From Streptomyces viridochromogenes (lineage in GTDB: Bacteria > Actinomycetota > Actinomycetes > Streptomycetales > Streptomycetaceae), in contig NZ_LGUR01000207.1 of NCBI RefSeq assembly GCF_001270495.1, forward strand, positions 62,001 to 126,000: a stretch of 64,000 nt of DNA. The letters run 5' to 3'. The translations under genes and the position numbers were made by a program. Of this stretch, positions 24,529 to 32,221 are shown one piece after another (positions within the stretch are counted from its first letter, which is position 1; every line of letters starts with the position of its first letter). The notes under the pieces were generated by a model. It was given only the letters and a program-made list of their open reading frames with translations, was not told the origin of the DNA and did no database searches.

Positions 24529-25292
24529 GCCCCCAAGCCGCCGAGGCCTACCAGGCCGCCCGGACGGCCCAGGCCGTACGGACCGCACAGGCCGTGCACG
24601 TCGAAGGGCTGACCCGCTCCTTCGACGGACGCGCCGTCATCGACCGGCTCCAACTCGACGTCCGCCCCGGCGAGTTCGTCGCCCTCCTCGGCCGCAGCGG
24701 CTGCGGCAAGTCCACGCTGCTGCGCATCCTCGCCGGCCTCGACCGGGACATCGAGGGCACCGTCCTGGTGCCGCGCCGCAAGGCCGTCGCCTTCCAGGCG
24801 CCGCGGCTGATGCCCTGGAAGAAGGTGTGGCGCAACGTCCTGCTCGGGCTCCCCGGCAAGCCCGGCCGTGCCGTGGCCGAGCAGGCACTGAAGGAAGTCG
24901 GCCTGGACCACCGTACGGACGCCTGGCCCAAGACACTCTCCGGCGGCGAGGCACAACGAGCCTCCCTCGCACGGGCGTTGGTCCGTGAACCCGATCTGCT
25001 GCTCCTCGACGAGCCGTTCGGCGCGCTCGACGCGCTCACCCGGATCAAGGCCCAGCGCCTGGTGGGCGAGTTGTGGCAGCGGCGCGGCTGCGCGGTCCTG
25101 CTCGTCACGCACGACGTGGAGGAGGCCGTACTCCTCGCCGACCGCGTCCTCGTGATGGACGACGGGGTCATCGCGCACGAACAGCGCGTCGACCTCGACC
25201 GTCCCCGCGACATCACCGACCCGCGGTTCGCCGAACTGCGCGCCGGGCTGCTCGAGCGCCTCGGCGTCGACACCGCCGCCGAAGCCGCCTGA
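24501..25292 (+). CDS. ssuB: sulfonate ABC transporter ATP-binding protein
   Basis: 263 aa. Walker A GRSGCGKST (about 66-74), Q-loop FQAPRLMPWKKV, signature LSGGEAQRASLARAL, Walker B LLLLDEPFGALD and switch His in LVTHDVEEA are all intact. FQAPRLMPW is characteristic of the Ssu/Tau nitrate-sulfonate group. ATG 24501 lies inside ssuC, so translation is coupled. The first 35 residues contain an Ala/Gln-rich repeat (AARTAQAVRTAQAVH) unusual for the family. Confidence 0.92.
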   Translation: MATDVHRPVSPQAAEAYQAARTAQAVRTAQAVHVEGLTRSFDGRAVIDRLQLDVRPGEFVALLGRSGCGKSTLLRILAGLDRDIEGTVLVPRRKAVAFQAPRLMPWKKVWRNVLLGLPGKPGRAVAEQALKEVGLDHRTDAWPKTLSGGEAQRASLARALVREPDLLLLDEPFGALDALTRIKAQRLVGELWQRRGCAVLLVTHDVEEAVLLADRVLVMDDGVIAHEQRVDLDRPRDITDPRFAELRAGLLERLGVDTAAEAA

Positions 25293-25346
25293 AGCACCCC
25301 GCGACACAAGACCTCCCGCCCCTCAGTTCCACAGAACGGATCCGCC

Positions 25347-26372
25347 ATGCGACGTCGTCTCGTCCCCGCCGCGCTGCTCCTCCCCCTGGCCCTGCTCCTG
25401 TCCGCCTGCGGAGGCAGCTCGTCGGCCTCGACCGGCGGCGACACCGACGGCTCGGGCTCCCTGACCCTCGACGTCGGTGACCAGAAGGGCGGTTCGGAGG
25501 CCATCCTGCGTGCCGCCGGAGAGCTGAAAAACCTCGACTACAAGATCAAGTGGTCCACCTTCACCTCCGGTCCACCGCTGCTGGAGGCCGTCAACGCCAA
25601 GGCTGTCGACATCGGCGGGGTCGGCAACACGCCGCCGGTCTTCGCGGCGGGCGCGGGCTCGAAGATCACGGTGGTGGCCGCCTGGCACGGCACGTCCAAG
25701 GGCGACACCATCCTCGTCCCGAACGACTCGAAGCTGAGCGGAACCGCGCAGCTCAAGGGCAAGTCGATCGCCGTGGCCCAGGGCTCCTCCGCCCACTACC
25801 AGCTGGTCGCCTCCCTCAAGAAGGCCGGGCTGAGCCTGAGTGACGTGAAGGTCAAGTACCTCCAGCCGGCCGATGCGCTGGCCGCGTTCACCTCCGGCAA
25901 GGTCGACGCCTGGGCGGTGTGGGACCCGTACACCTCGCAGATACTCAAGGCGAAGCAGGGCCGCGTCCTGACGACCGGCGACGGCATCACCAACGGGCTG
26001 ACCTTCCAGGTGGCGGCGCCGAACGCGCTGAAGGACAAGAAGAAGGCCGCCGCGATCAAGGACTATCTGGAGCGGCTGCGGCGGGCCTACCAGTGGGTCT
26101 ACACCCACGAGGACGAGTGGGCGCAGGTCTGGGCGAAGGAAACCGGACTGCCCGAGGACGTGGCGCTGGCCGCCGTGAAGCGCACCTACACCACCCGGAT
26201 CGCGGTGGCCGTCGACAAGCCGCTGATCGCCTCCGAACAGCAGATCGTCGACGCCTTCGCCGATCTGAAACTCATCCCGAACAAGGTCGACTTCGGCGGC
26301 TTCACCGACACCCGCTTCAACGGTGACCTCCCGCCGTCGACCACCGCGCCCCGTCCCTCGGAAGGCTCGTGA
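25347..26372 (+). CDS. ssuA: sulfonate-binding lipoprotein
   Basis: 341 aa. Signal peptide with lipobox LLSAC (Cys21), so the protein is anchored outside the membrane and delivers sulfonates to SsuC. NMT1/SsuA-type fold: DVGDQKGGSEAILRAAGE, the TFTSGPPLLEAVNAKAVDIG motif and GVGNTPPVFAA are strong family segments. 54 bases after ssuB, and its stop is 1 base before ssuD, so all four ssu genes form one operon. Confidence 0.92.
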   Translation: MRRRLVPAALLLPLALLLSACGGSSSASTGGDTDGSGSLTLDVGDQKGGSEAILRAAGELKNLDYKIKWSTFTSGPPLLEAVNAKAVDIGGVGNTPPVFAAGAGSKITVVAAWHGTSKGDTILVPNDSKLSGTAQLKGKSIAVAQGSSAHYQLVASLKKAGLSLSDVKVKYLQPADALAAFTSGKVDAWAVWDPYTSQILKAKQGRVLTTGDGITNGLTFQVAAPNALKDKKKAAAIKDYLERLRRAYQWVYTHEDEWAQVWAKETGLPEDVALAAVKRTYTTRIAVAVDKPLIASEQQIVDAFADLKLIPNKVDFGGFTDTRFNGDLPPSTTAPRPSEGS

Positions 26373-26373
26373 C

Positions 26374-27561
26374 ATGACGGTCCGTCTCCACTGGTTCCTG
26401 CCGACGGGCGGCGACGGCCGCACTCTCGTCGACCGGCACGCTTACGCGTCCAACAAGACCGGGCGGCAGCCGAGCGGGGTGCGCCCACCTGACATCGAGT
26501 ACCTGGCCCAGATCGCCAAGGCCGCCGAGCATCTGGGGTTCGAGGCGGTCCTCACCCCGACCGGCACCTGGTGCGAGGACGCCTGGCTGACCACGGTGGC
26601 CCTCGCCCAGCACACCCAACGCCTGAAGTTCCTGGTGGCGTTCCGGCCGGGCCTGATCTCGCCGACGCTCGCCGCGCAGATGGCGGCGACCTACCAGCGC
26701 GTCACCCGCGGGCGGCTGCTGCTCAACGTCGTCACCGGCGGCGACTCCGCCGAGCAGCGCCGCTTCGGTGACCGACTCGACCACGATCAGCGCTATGCCC
26801 GTACGGACGAGTTCCTGTCCGTCGTACGCGGGGTCTGGCGCGGTGAGCCGTACGACTTCCACGGCGCCCACTACCAGGTCGACGGCGGGCTGACCGCACT
26901 GCCGCCGGAGCCGGTGCCGCAGTGGTTCTTCGGCGGCTCCTCCCCGGCGGCCGGGCCGGTCGCGGCGCGGCATGCGGACGTCTATCTGACCTGGGGCGAA
27001 CCGCCCGCTCAGGTGAAGGAGAAGATCGACTGGATCCGTTCGCTCGCCGAGCGGGAGGGCCGTACGGTCCGGTTCGGGATCCGGCTGCACACCATCTCCC
27101 GCGACTCGTCCGCCGACGCCTGGTCCACGGCCCACCGACTGCTCGACGACCTCGACGCGGACACGGTCGCGGCCGCCCAGGCCGCGCTCGGGCGCAGCGA
27201 GTCGGTCGGGCAGCAGCGCATGCTCGCCCTGCACGGCGGCTCGCGTGCCGACCTGGAGATCCATCCGAACCTCTGGGCCGGCGTCGGGCTGGTCCGGGGC
27301 GGTGCGGGGACCGCGCTGGTCGGCAGCCATGCCGAGGTCGCGGACCGGATCGAGGAGTACCACGCGCTGGGCGTCGAGCACTTCGTGCTGTCCGGGTATC
27401 CGCATCTGGAGGAGGCGTACTGGTTCGGGGAGGGGGTGATTCCCGAACTGCGGGCTCGCGGTCTTCTCGGCGGTACGGGCACACAGGCGGAGGCCGATGC
27501 GAAGGCGGAGGCGGAGGCGGAGGCGGGCCGTGTACCGCTGCTGGTCGCGAGCGGGCGTTGA
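26374..27561 (+). CDS. ssuD: FMNH2-dependent alkanesulfonate monooxygenase
   Basis: 395 aa from ATG 26374. Bacterial luciferase fold. LHWFLPTGGDGRTLV at the N-terminus, GGDSAEQRRFGDRLDHDQRY and the ARTDEF segment, and SGYPHLEEAYWFGEGV near the end are diagnostic of SsuD. It splits alkanesulfonates to aldehyde and sulfite using FMNH2 and oxygen. No flavin reductase (SsuE) gene is in view, so FMNH2 must come from elsewhere. The last 30 residues are an Ala/Glu repeat (EADAKAEAEAEA), an unusual tail. Confidence 0.93.
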   Translation: MTVRLHWFLPTGGDGRTLVDRHAYASNKTGRQPSGVRPPDIEYLAQIAKAAEHLGFEAVLTPTGTWCEDAWLTTVALAQHTQRLKFLVAFRPGLISPTLAAQMAATYQRVTRGRLLLNVVTGGDSAEQRRFGDRLDHDQRYARTDEFLSVVRGVWRGEPYDFHGAHYQVDGGLTALPPEPVPQWFFGGSSPAAGPVAARHADVYLTWGEPPAQVKEKIDWIRSLAEREGRTVRFGIRLHTISRDSSADAWSTAHRLLDDLDADTVAAAQAALGRSESVGQQRMLALHGGSRADLEIHPNLWAGVGLVRGGAGTALVGSHAEVADRIEEYHALGVEHFVLSGYPHLEEAYWFGEGVIPELRARGLLGGTGTQAEADAKAEAEAEAGRVPLLVASGR

Positions 27562-27666
27562 GGGCTGCGCCCTCGATCGTCTCGATCGTCTCCTTGGTCT
27601 CGTTCGTCTCGATGGTCCCGGGTGTACCGAGGGAAGATCCGGACCTCTTCGGCAGTTAGTAGAAGC

Positions 27667-28752
27667 GTGAACAATGCCGAGATGGCCGAAGCGGTCGAGG
27701 TCGTCGTCATAGGCGCTGGTCAGGCTGGCCTGTCCAGCGCCTATCACCTGCGGCGCACCGGGTTCGAGCCGGGCCGCGACTTCGTCGTGCTCGACCACTC
27801 CCCCGGACCGGGCGGCGCCTGGCAGTTCCGGTGGCCGTCCCTGACGTACGGCAAGGTGCACGGGATGCACGCGCTGCCCGGCATGGAGCTGACCGGTGCC
27901 GATCCCGAGCGGGCGTCGTCCGAGGTCATCGCCGAGTACTTCGACCGATACGAGCGGACCTTCGACCTGCGGGTCCGGCGGCCCGTCGACGTACGTGCCG
28001 TCCGGGAGGGCCCGGACGGGCGGCTGCTCGTGGAGAGTTCGGCGGGGGCCTGGTCGACGCGGGCCCTGATCAACGCGACCGGCACCTGGGACCGGCCGTT
28101 CTGGCCCCGCTACCCCGGTCAGGAGACGTTCCGGGGGCGGCAGTTGCACACCGCCCAGTACCCCGGGCCGGAGGAGTTCGCCGGGCAGCGGGTCGTCGTG
28201 GTGGGCGGCGGGGCCTCCGGCACCCAGCATCTACTGGAGATCGCCCGGCACGCGGCCGCCACGACGTGGGTCACACGGCGCCCGCCCGTGTTCCGCGAGG
28301 GCCCCTTCAGCGAGGACGTGGGCCGGGCGGCGGTCGCGCTCGTCGAGGAGCGGGTCCGACAGGGGCTGCCGCCGAAGAGTGTCGTCTCGGTCACGGGACT
28401 GCCCCTGAACGACGCGATCCGGGAGGGGCTCGCGGACGGGGTTCTGGACCGCCGGCCCATGTTCGACCGGATCACGCCGGACGGCGTGGAGTGGCGGGAC
28501 GGTCGGCGGGTCGACGCCGACGTCATCCTGTGGGCGACCGGATTCCGGGCCGCCATCGACCATCTGGCCCCGCTGCGCCTGCGCGAGCCGGGCGGCGGCA
28601 TCCGGGTCGAGGGGACACGCGCGGTCGCCGATCCCCGTATCCACCTGGTCGGCTACGGCCCGTCCGCCAGCACGATCGGCGCCAACCGCGCCGGGCGCGC
28701 GGCCGTACGGGACATCAGGCGACTGCTGTCGGAGGAGCAGGTCGCGGCGTGA
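27667..28752 (+). CDS. flavin-containing monooxygenase-like NAD(P)/FAD oxidoreductase
   Basis: 361 aa from GTG 27667; ATG 27682 is also possible. FAD-binding VVIGAGQAGLSSAYHLRR at the N-terminus, a second dinucleotide site VVVVGGGASGTQHLLEIAR (about 178), and LWATGF (about 298) typical of FMO/TrkA-like proteins. 105 bases after ssuD on the same strand, so it may act with the sulfonate genes (for example as an oxidase of organosulfur compounds or a flavin-reducing partner), but this is only inferred from position. Confidence 0.8.
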   Translation: MNNAEMAEAVEVVVIGAGQAGLSSAYHLRRTGFEPGRDFVVLDHSPGPGGAWQFRWPSLTYGKVHGMHALPGMELTGADPERASSEVIAEYFDRYERTFDLRVRRPVDVRAVREGPDGRLLVESSAGAWSTRALINATGTWDRPFWPRYPGQETFRGRQLHTAQYPGPEEFAGQRVVVVGGGASGTQHLLEIARHAAATTWVTRRPPVFREGPFSEDVGRAAVALVEERVRQGLPPKSVVSVTGLPLNDAIREGLADGVLDRRPMFDRITPDGVEWRDGRRVDADVILWATGFRAAIDHLAPLRLREPGGGIRVEGTRAVADPRIHLVGYGPSASTIGANRAGRAAVRDIRRLLSEEQVAA

Positions 28753-28789
28753 GGTGCCGGGCGGCCGAACCGGTCGTCCTACGAGGCCC

Positions 28790-28854
28790 GTCGGCTCACG
28801 TCGTCGGCTCACTTCGTCGGCTCACTTCGTCGGCTCATTTGGTCGGCTCATTTC
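28790..28854. repeat. five tandem copies of a 13-bp unit
   Basis: GTCGGCTCACTTC repeated from 28790 to 28854 with C/T and G/T variants (units at 28790, 28803, 28816, 28829, 28842). It separates the monooxygenase stop from the convergent mltG-like gene, and the last unit supplies that gene's stop codon (28848-28850). Because 13 is not a multiple of three, the copies place TCA (stop on the minus strand) in all three frames. Confidence 0.9.
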
Positions 28855-29696
28855 GTCGCCTTGGGGCTCGCCTTCCGCTGGGCGTTGAACTCGACGACAT
28901 TGCGCTGGTGTTCCGCGTAGTCGGCGGTGAAGCGGGTGTCACCCGGCTTGACCGTGACGAAGTACAGCCAGTCTCCCGCGGGCGGATTGATCGCGGCACG
29001 CATCGCCTCCTCGCCCGGGTTGGCGATCGGCGTGGGCGGCAGGCCCATGCGCTGGTAGGAGTTGTAAGGGCTCTCGATCCGCGTGTCGGCGTCACTCGTC
29101 CTGAGCGTGGAGCGGTTCAGCGCGTAGTTGATGGTGGAGTCCATCTGGAGCGGCATGCCGCGTTCGAGCCGGTTGTAGACGACCCGGGCCACCTTGCCCA
29201 TGTCGGCCTTCGTGTCGGCCTCGGCCTGGACGATGCTCGCGATGGTGACGGCCTGATAGACGTTCATCGCGTTGCGCTGCGCACCGGCCGCGATCGGGGC
29301 GCCGCTGAACTTCTGGTTGGCGGTGTCGACCATGGCGGACAGCAGTGAGTCCGCCGTCGCCTTCTTGCCGTTGCGTTCGAGCGGATACGTCGCCGGGAAG
29401 AGGTAGCCCTCAGGGTTGCCGTCGGCGTCGTTCGGCAGTTTGAGGTCGAGCTTCGCGAGGGACTTCTTGGTGGACCCGGGCGGCAGGGTGAGGGCCTTGT
29501 CGACGGCGGCGTACACCTGGCTCGCGCGCCAGCCCTCCGGGATGACCAGCGAGGTGGGCTTCGGCTCCTCCTCACCCAGGCTCAGCAGCGGCACCGCCAC
29601 GGCGGTGCCGGCCACGACGGCGCCGGCGGCGATGAGAGCGATACGGCCCCGGCGCGTCAGTCGAATCGTGCTCCGTGACGGAGTGTTCATGTGCAT
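28848..29696 (-). CDS. MltG-like endolytic transglycosylase (YceG family)
   Basis: 282 aa. One N-terminal membrane anchor (IALIAAGAVVAGTAVAVPLL, about 19-38), then an extracytoplasmic YceG domain. Motifs: GYLFPATYPL, ASIVQAEADTK with the conserved acidic residue, KVARVVYNRLERGMPLQMDS, SPYNSYQRMGLPPTPIANPG. Shorter than the main MltG (about 340 or more) because it lacks the LysM-like part, and it is not next to alaS/ruvX/aroE as the housekeeping gene is. Probably a second, accessory copy that cuts nascent glycan strands. Confidence 0.85.
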   Translation of the reverse strand: MHMNTPSRSTIRLTRRGRIALIAAGAVVAGTAVAVPLLSLGEEEPKPTSLVIPEGWRASQVYAAVDKALTLPPGSTKKSLAKLDLKLPNDADGNPEGYLFPATYPLERNGKKATADSLLSAMVDTANQKFSGAPIAAGAQRNAMNVYQAVTIASIVQAEADTKADMGKVARVVYNRLERGMPLQMDSTINYALNRSTLRTSDADTRIESPYNSYQRMGLPPTPIANPGEEAMRAAINPPAGDWLYFVTVKPGDTRFTADYAEHQRNVVEFNAQRKASPKATK

Positions 29697-29739
29697 GCGG
29701 GCACGGTAACCCGCACATGCTCACAAACCCGGCATAACG

Positions 29740-31611
29740 TCACACCGTCGGCTCCAGTTGGGCGTCTCGGCGCACCAGCGCCGCATACCGCCCCTCCCGC
29801 TCCAACAACTCCTCGTGCGTACCCCGTTCCGCCGCGCTCCCCGCGTCGAGGACCACGATCTGGTCGGCGCCCCGAATGGTGGACAGGCGGTGCGCGATGG
29901 TCAGGGTGGTGCGGTTGGCGGACAGGGCGTCGATGGCGTCCTGGACGGCGCGTTCGGTGCGGGTGTCCAGTGCGCTGGTCGCCTCGTCGAGGATGAGGAC
30001 CGGGGGGTCGCGCAGGATCGTGCGGGCGATGGCCAGGCGCTGCTTCTCACCGCCGGAGAAGCGGTGACCACGCTCGCCGACGACGGTGTCGTAGCCGTCG
30101 GGCAGGGACGCGATGTGGTCGTGGATCTGGGCCGCCTTCGCCGCCGCGTGCAGTTCCTCGTCGGTGGCGTCCGGCTTGGCGAAGCGCAGGTTGTCGGCGA
30201 CCGAGGCATGGAAGAGGTACGTCTCCTGCGAGACGACGCCGACCGCGCGGGCGAGGGTGTCGAAGTCGAGGTCGCGTACGTCGACCCCGTCGAGGGTGAC
30301 CCGGCCGCCGGTCACGTCGTACAGCCGCGGCACGAGGTGGCCCAGCGTCGACTTTCCGGCGCCGGTCGGACCGACGACCGCGAGGCTGCCGCCGGCCGGG
30401 ACGGTGAGGTCGATGCCGTCGAGGATCGGGGCGCTCTTGTCGTCGTACCGGAACTCGACGTTCTCGAACCGGACCTCGCCCTTGATGCCGTCGAGGTGGA
30501 CGGCGTCCTCCCGCTCGGTGATGTCGATGGGCAGGTCGAGGTACTCGAAGATGCGCTGGAACAGCGCGAGCGAGGCCTGGATCTGGACGCCGGTCGACAG
30601 CAGACTGACGGCGGGACGGAACAGGCCCTGCTGGAGCGAGACGAAGGCGACGAGCGTGCCGATCGAGACCTGCGGACCACCGAGTTGGAGGGCCAGGCCG
30701 GCGGTCCAGTAGATGAAGGCGGGCATGGCGGCCATGACGATGCCGATGACGGACATGCGCCAGCGGCCGGCCATGTTCGACCGCACTTCGAGGTCGACCA
30801 GCCGCTCGGACTCGTCGGAGAATGCCTTGGTCAGCGAGTCGGAGCGGCCCATGGTGCGGCCGAGCAGGATGCCGCTGACCGAGAGCGACTCGGTGACCGT
30901 GGCGGCCATCGCGGCCATCTGCTTCTGGCGCTGGGTGGTGATCTTCTTGCGTTCCCTGCCGACGCGGCGGCTGATCCAGACGAAGGCCGGCAGCAGGAGC
31001 AGGGAAACGACGGTCAGCCGCCAGTCGAGGGCGAGCATCGCGACGATCGTGGCGACCACGCTGGTGAGGTTGGAGACCAGGGAGGTCGCCGTGGAGGTGA
31101 CGGTGGCCTGCATGCCGCCGATGTCGTTGGCGATGCGGGACTGGACCTCGCCGGTGCGGGTGCGGGTGAAGAAGGCGAGCGACATGCGCTGGAGGCGGCC
31201 GTAGACGGCGGTGCGCAGGTCGTGCATGACGCGCTGGCCGACCGTCGTCGAGATCAGGGTCTGCAGCACGCCGAAGACGCTGGTCAGTACGGCACTGAGG
31301 ATCATGCCGAGCGCGAGCAGGCTGAGCAGGCCGGTGCGGCCCTCGGGGATCGCGACGTCGAGGATCGCCTTGAGGAGGAAGGGTGTGGCGACGCCGACCA
31401 GCGACGAGGCGCCGACGAGGAGGCCGACGACGGCCAGGCGTCCGCGGTACGGACGGAAGAGTTTCAGGATGCGGCGCACCTGCCGGGGCTGCTGCTGCTC
31501 GGCGTCCTCCGCGGCCTTACCCGCGTCCTTCTCCGCGGCGTTCTCCGCGGCGTTCTCCGCGGCGTTCTCCGCGACGGATGGCGTCCAGGTGGGTTCGTTG
31601 TCGGGGTGCAT
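29740..31611 (-). CDS. ABC exporter, fused permease/ATPase
   Basis: 623 aa, half-size exporter of the MsbA/LmrA type that works as a homodimer. Membrane domain about 60-350; ATPase domain about 380-610 with Walker A GPTGAGKSTLG, signature FSGGEKQRLAIARTIL (F in place of L), Walker B PVLILDEATSALD and switch His in TIAHRLSTI. The N-terminus bears a 12-bp repeat coding AENA. Divergent from a MarR gene with a shared operator, so likely a drug or toxin exporter repressed by that regulator. Confidence 0.9.
   Translation of the reverse strand: MHPDNEPTWTPSVAENAAENAAENAAEKDAGKAAEDAEQQQPRQVRRILKLFRPYRGRLAVVGLLVGASSLVGVATPFLLKAILDVAIPEGRTGLLSLLALGMILSAVLTSVFGVLQTLISTTVGQRVMHDLRTAVYGRLQRMSLAFFTRTRTGEVQSRIANDIGGMQATVTSTATSLVSNLTSVVATIVAMLALDWRLTVVSLLLLPAFVWISRRVGRERKKITTQRQKQMAAMAATVTESLSVSGILLGRTMGRSDSLTKAFSDESERLVDLEVRSNMAGRWRMSVIGIVMAAMPAFIYWTAGLALQLGGPQVSIGTLVAFVSLQQGLFRPAVSLLSTGVQIQASLALFQRIFEYLDLPIDITEREDAVHLDGIKGEVRFENVEFRYDDKSAPILDGIDLTVPAGGSLAVVGPTGAGKSTLGHLVPRLYDVTGGRVTLDGVDVRDLDFDTLARAVGVVSQETYLFHASVADNLRFAKPDATDEELHAAAKAAQIHDHIASLPDGYDTVVGERGHRFSGGEKQRLAIARTILRDPPVLILDEATSALDTRTERAVQDAIDALSANRTTLTIAHRLSTIRGADQIVVLDAGSAAERGTHEELLEREGRYAALVRRDAQLEPTV
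31529..31576. repeat. four 12-bp repeats inside the ABC exporter N-terminus
   Basis: TTCTCCGCGGCG at 31529, 31541 and 31553, with a variant at 31565. In frame on the minus strand they code AENA repeats near residue 12-28. Expansion or loss would change length without changing frame; the segment is cytosolic and probably unstructured. Confidence 0.85.
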
Positions 31612-31656
31612 GGGCTCCTACGGGAGGTGTGGCGACACGGACTGACGGAGCTTAGC

Positions 31657-31681
31657 TCATTGTTACCTATACTCACAATGA
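31657..31681. promoter_or_regulatory. MarR operator between exporter and marR
   Basis: TCATTGT (31657-31663) and ACAATGA (31675-31681) form a perfect 7-bp inverted repeat with an 11-base spacer, in an AT-rich tract between the two divergent starts. Centre-to-centre spacing suits a winged-helix dimer. It would repress both genes at once. Confidence 0.65.
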
Positions 31682-31705
31682 ATGTCGTCCTGATATTGTT
31701 CCCGC

Positions 31706-32155
31706 ATGACCATGCCCGATCCCGACGGCCCGCTCGCCGAGCAGTTGCTGCACTTCACCCGTCGGGTGCACCGGATCCAGAAGCGACACCTCCAGGAGTG
31801 CGGCCTGGGCGTCACCCCGGCCCAGTCCCGCCTGCTGCGCACGCTCGCGCACTATGACTCGCCGCCGCGGATGGCCGACCTCGCCGAGCGTCTGGAGGTC
31901 GTCCCGCGCGCCGTGACGACTCTGGTCGACGGGTTGGAGGCGAGCGGGAAGGTGCGGCGGGTGCCGGATCCGACGAACCGGCGGGTGATCCGGATCGAGC
32001 TCACCGACGACGGACGGGGCGCCATGCGGGAGCTGCACGGTGCGCGTCGGTCGGCGGCGGAGGAGATTCTGGCGCCACTGACGGACGAACAGCGTTCGGT
32101 ACTGGGCGAGTTGCTGGACGCACTGATCGACGGAACCGCGACACGAGGATGCTGA
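31706..32155 (+). CDS. MarR family transcriptional regulator
   Basis: 149 aa. Winged helix: GVTPAQSRLLRTLAHYD, then MADLAERLEVVPRAVTTLVD (recognition helix) and wing RRVPDPTNRRVIRIELTDDG (about 35-105). Divergent from the exporter at 31611 across a gap with a clean palindrome, the standard arrangement for a MarR controlling its own pump. The stop codon is the first base pair region of a very long terminator hairpin. Confidence 0.9.
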   Translation: MTMPDPDGPLAEQLLHFTRRVHRIQKRHLQECGLGVTPAQSRLLRTLAHYDSPPRMADLAERLEVVPRAVTTLVDGLEASGKVRRVPDPTNRRVIRIELTDDGRGAMRELHGARRSAAEEILAPLTDEQRSVLGELLDALIDGTATRGC

Positions 32156-32216
32156 GCGCAACGGGCCGCGGCCACCGCTCCGTACTGCTGGAGCGGTGGC
32201 CGCGGCCCGTTGCGCT
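32155..32216. terminator. bidirectional terminator, 27-bp perfect stem
   Basis: 32155-32181 pairs without mismatch with 32190-32216 over the 8-base loop GTACTGCT. It lies between the stops of convergent genes marR (32155) and the symporter (32222), so serves both. The stem starts at the last base of the marR stop codon. No U-run, as is common in Streptomyces terminators. Confidence 0.9.
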
Positions 32217-32221
32217 GAAGG

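Noticed and set aside
26317..28230. A minus-strand open frame of about 640 codons over ssuD and the monooxygenase
   Set aside because: It is antisense to two genes with strong family motifs and has none of its own.
28790..28854. The 13-bp array considered as a CRISPR array
   Set aside because: Units are directly adjacent with no spacers, are too short, and no cas gene is in view.
29758..31857. A plus-strand open frame of about 700 codons over the ABC exporter
   Set aside because: Mirror frame of the exporter gene; the composition (Glu/Asp/Gly/Arg blocks) is that of an antisense shadow, while the minus strand has full ABC motifs.
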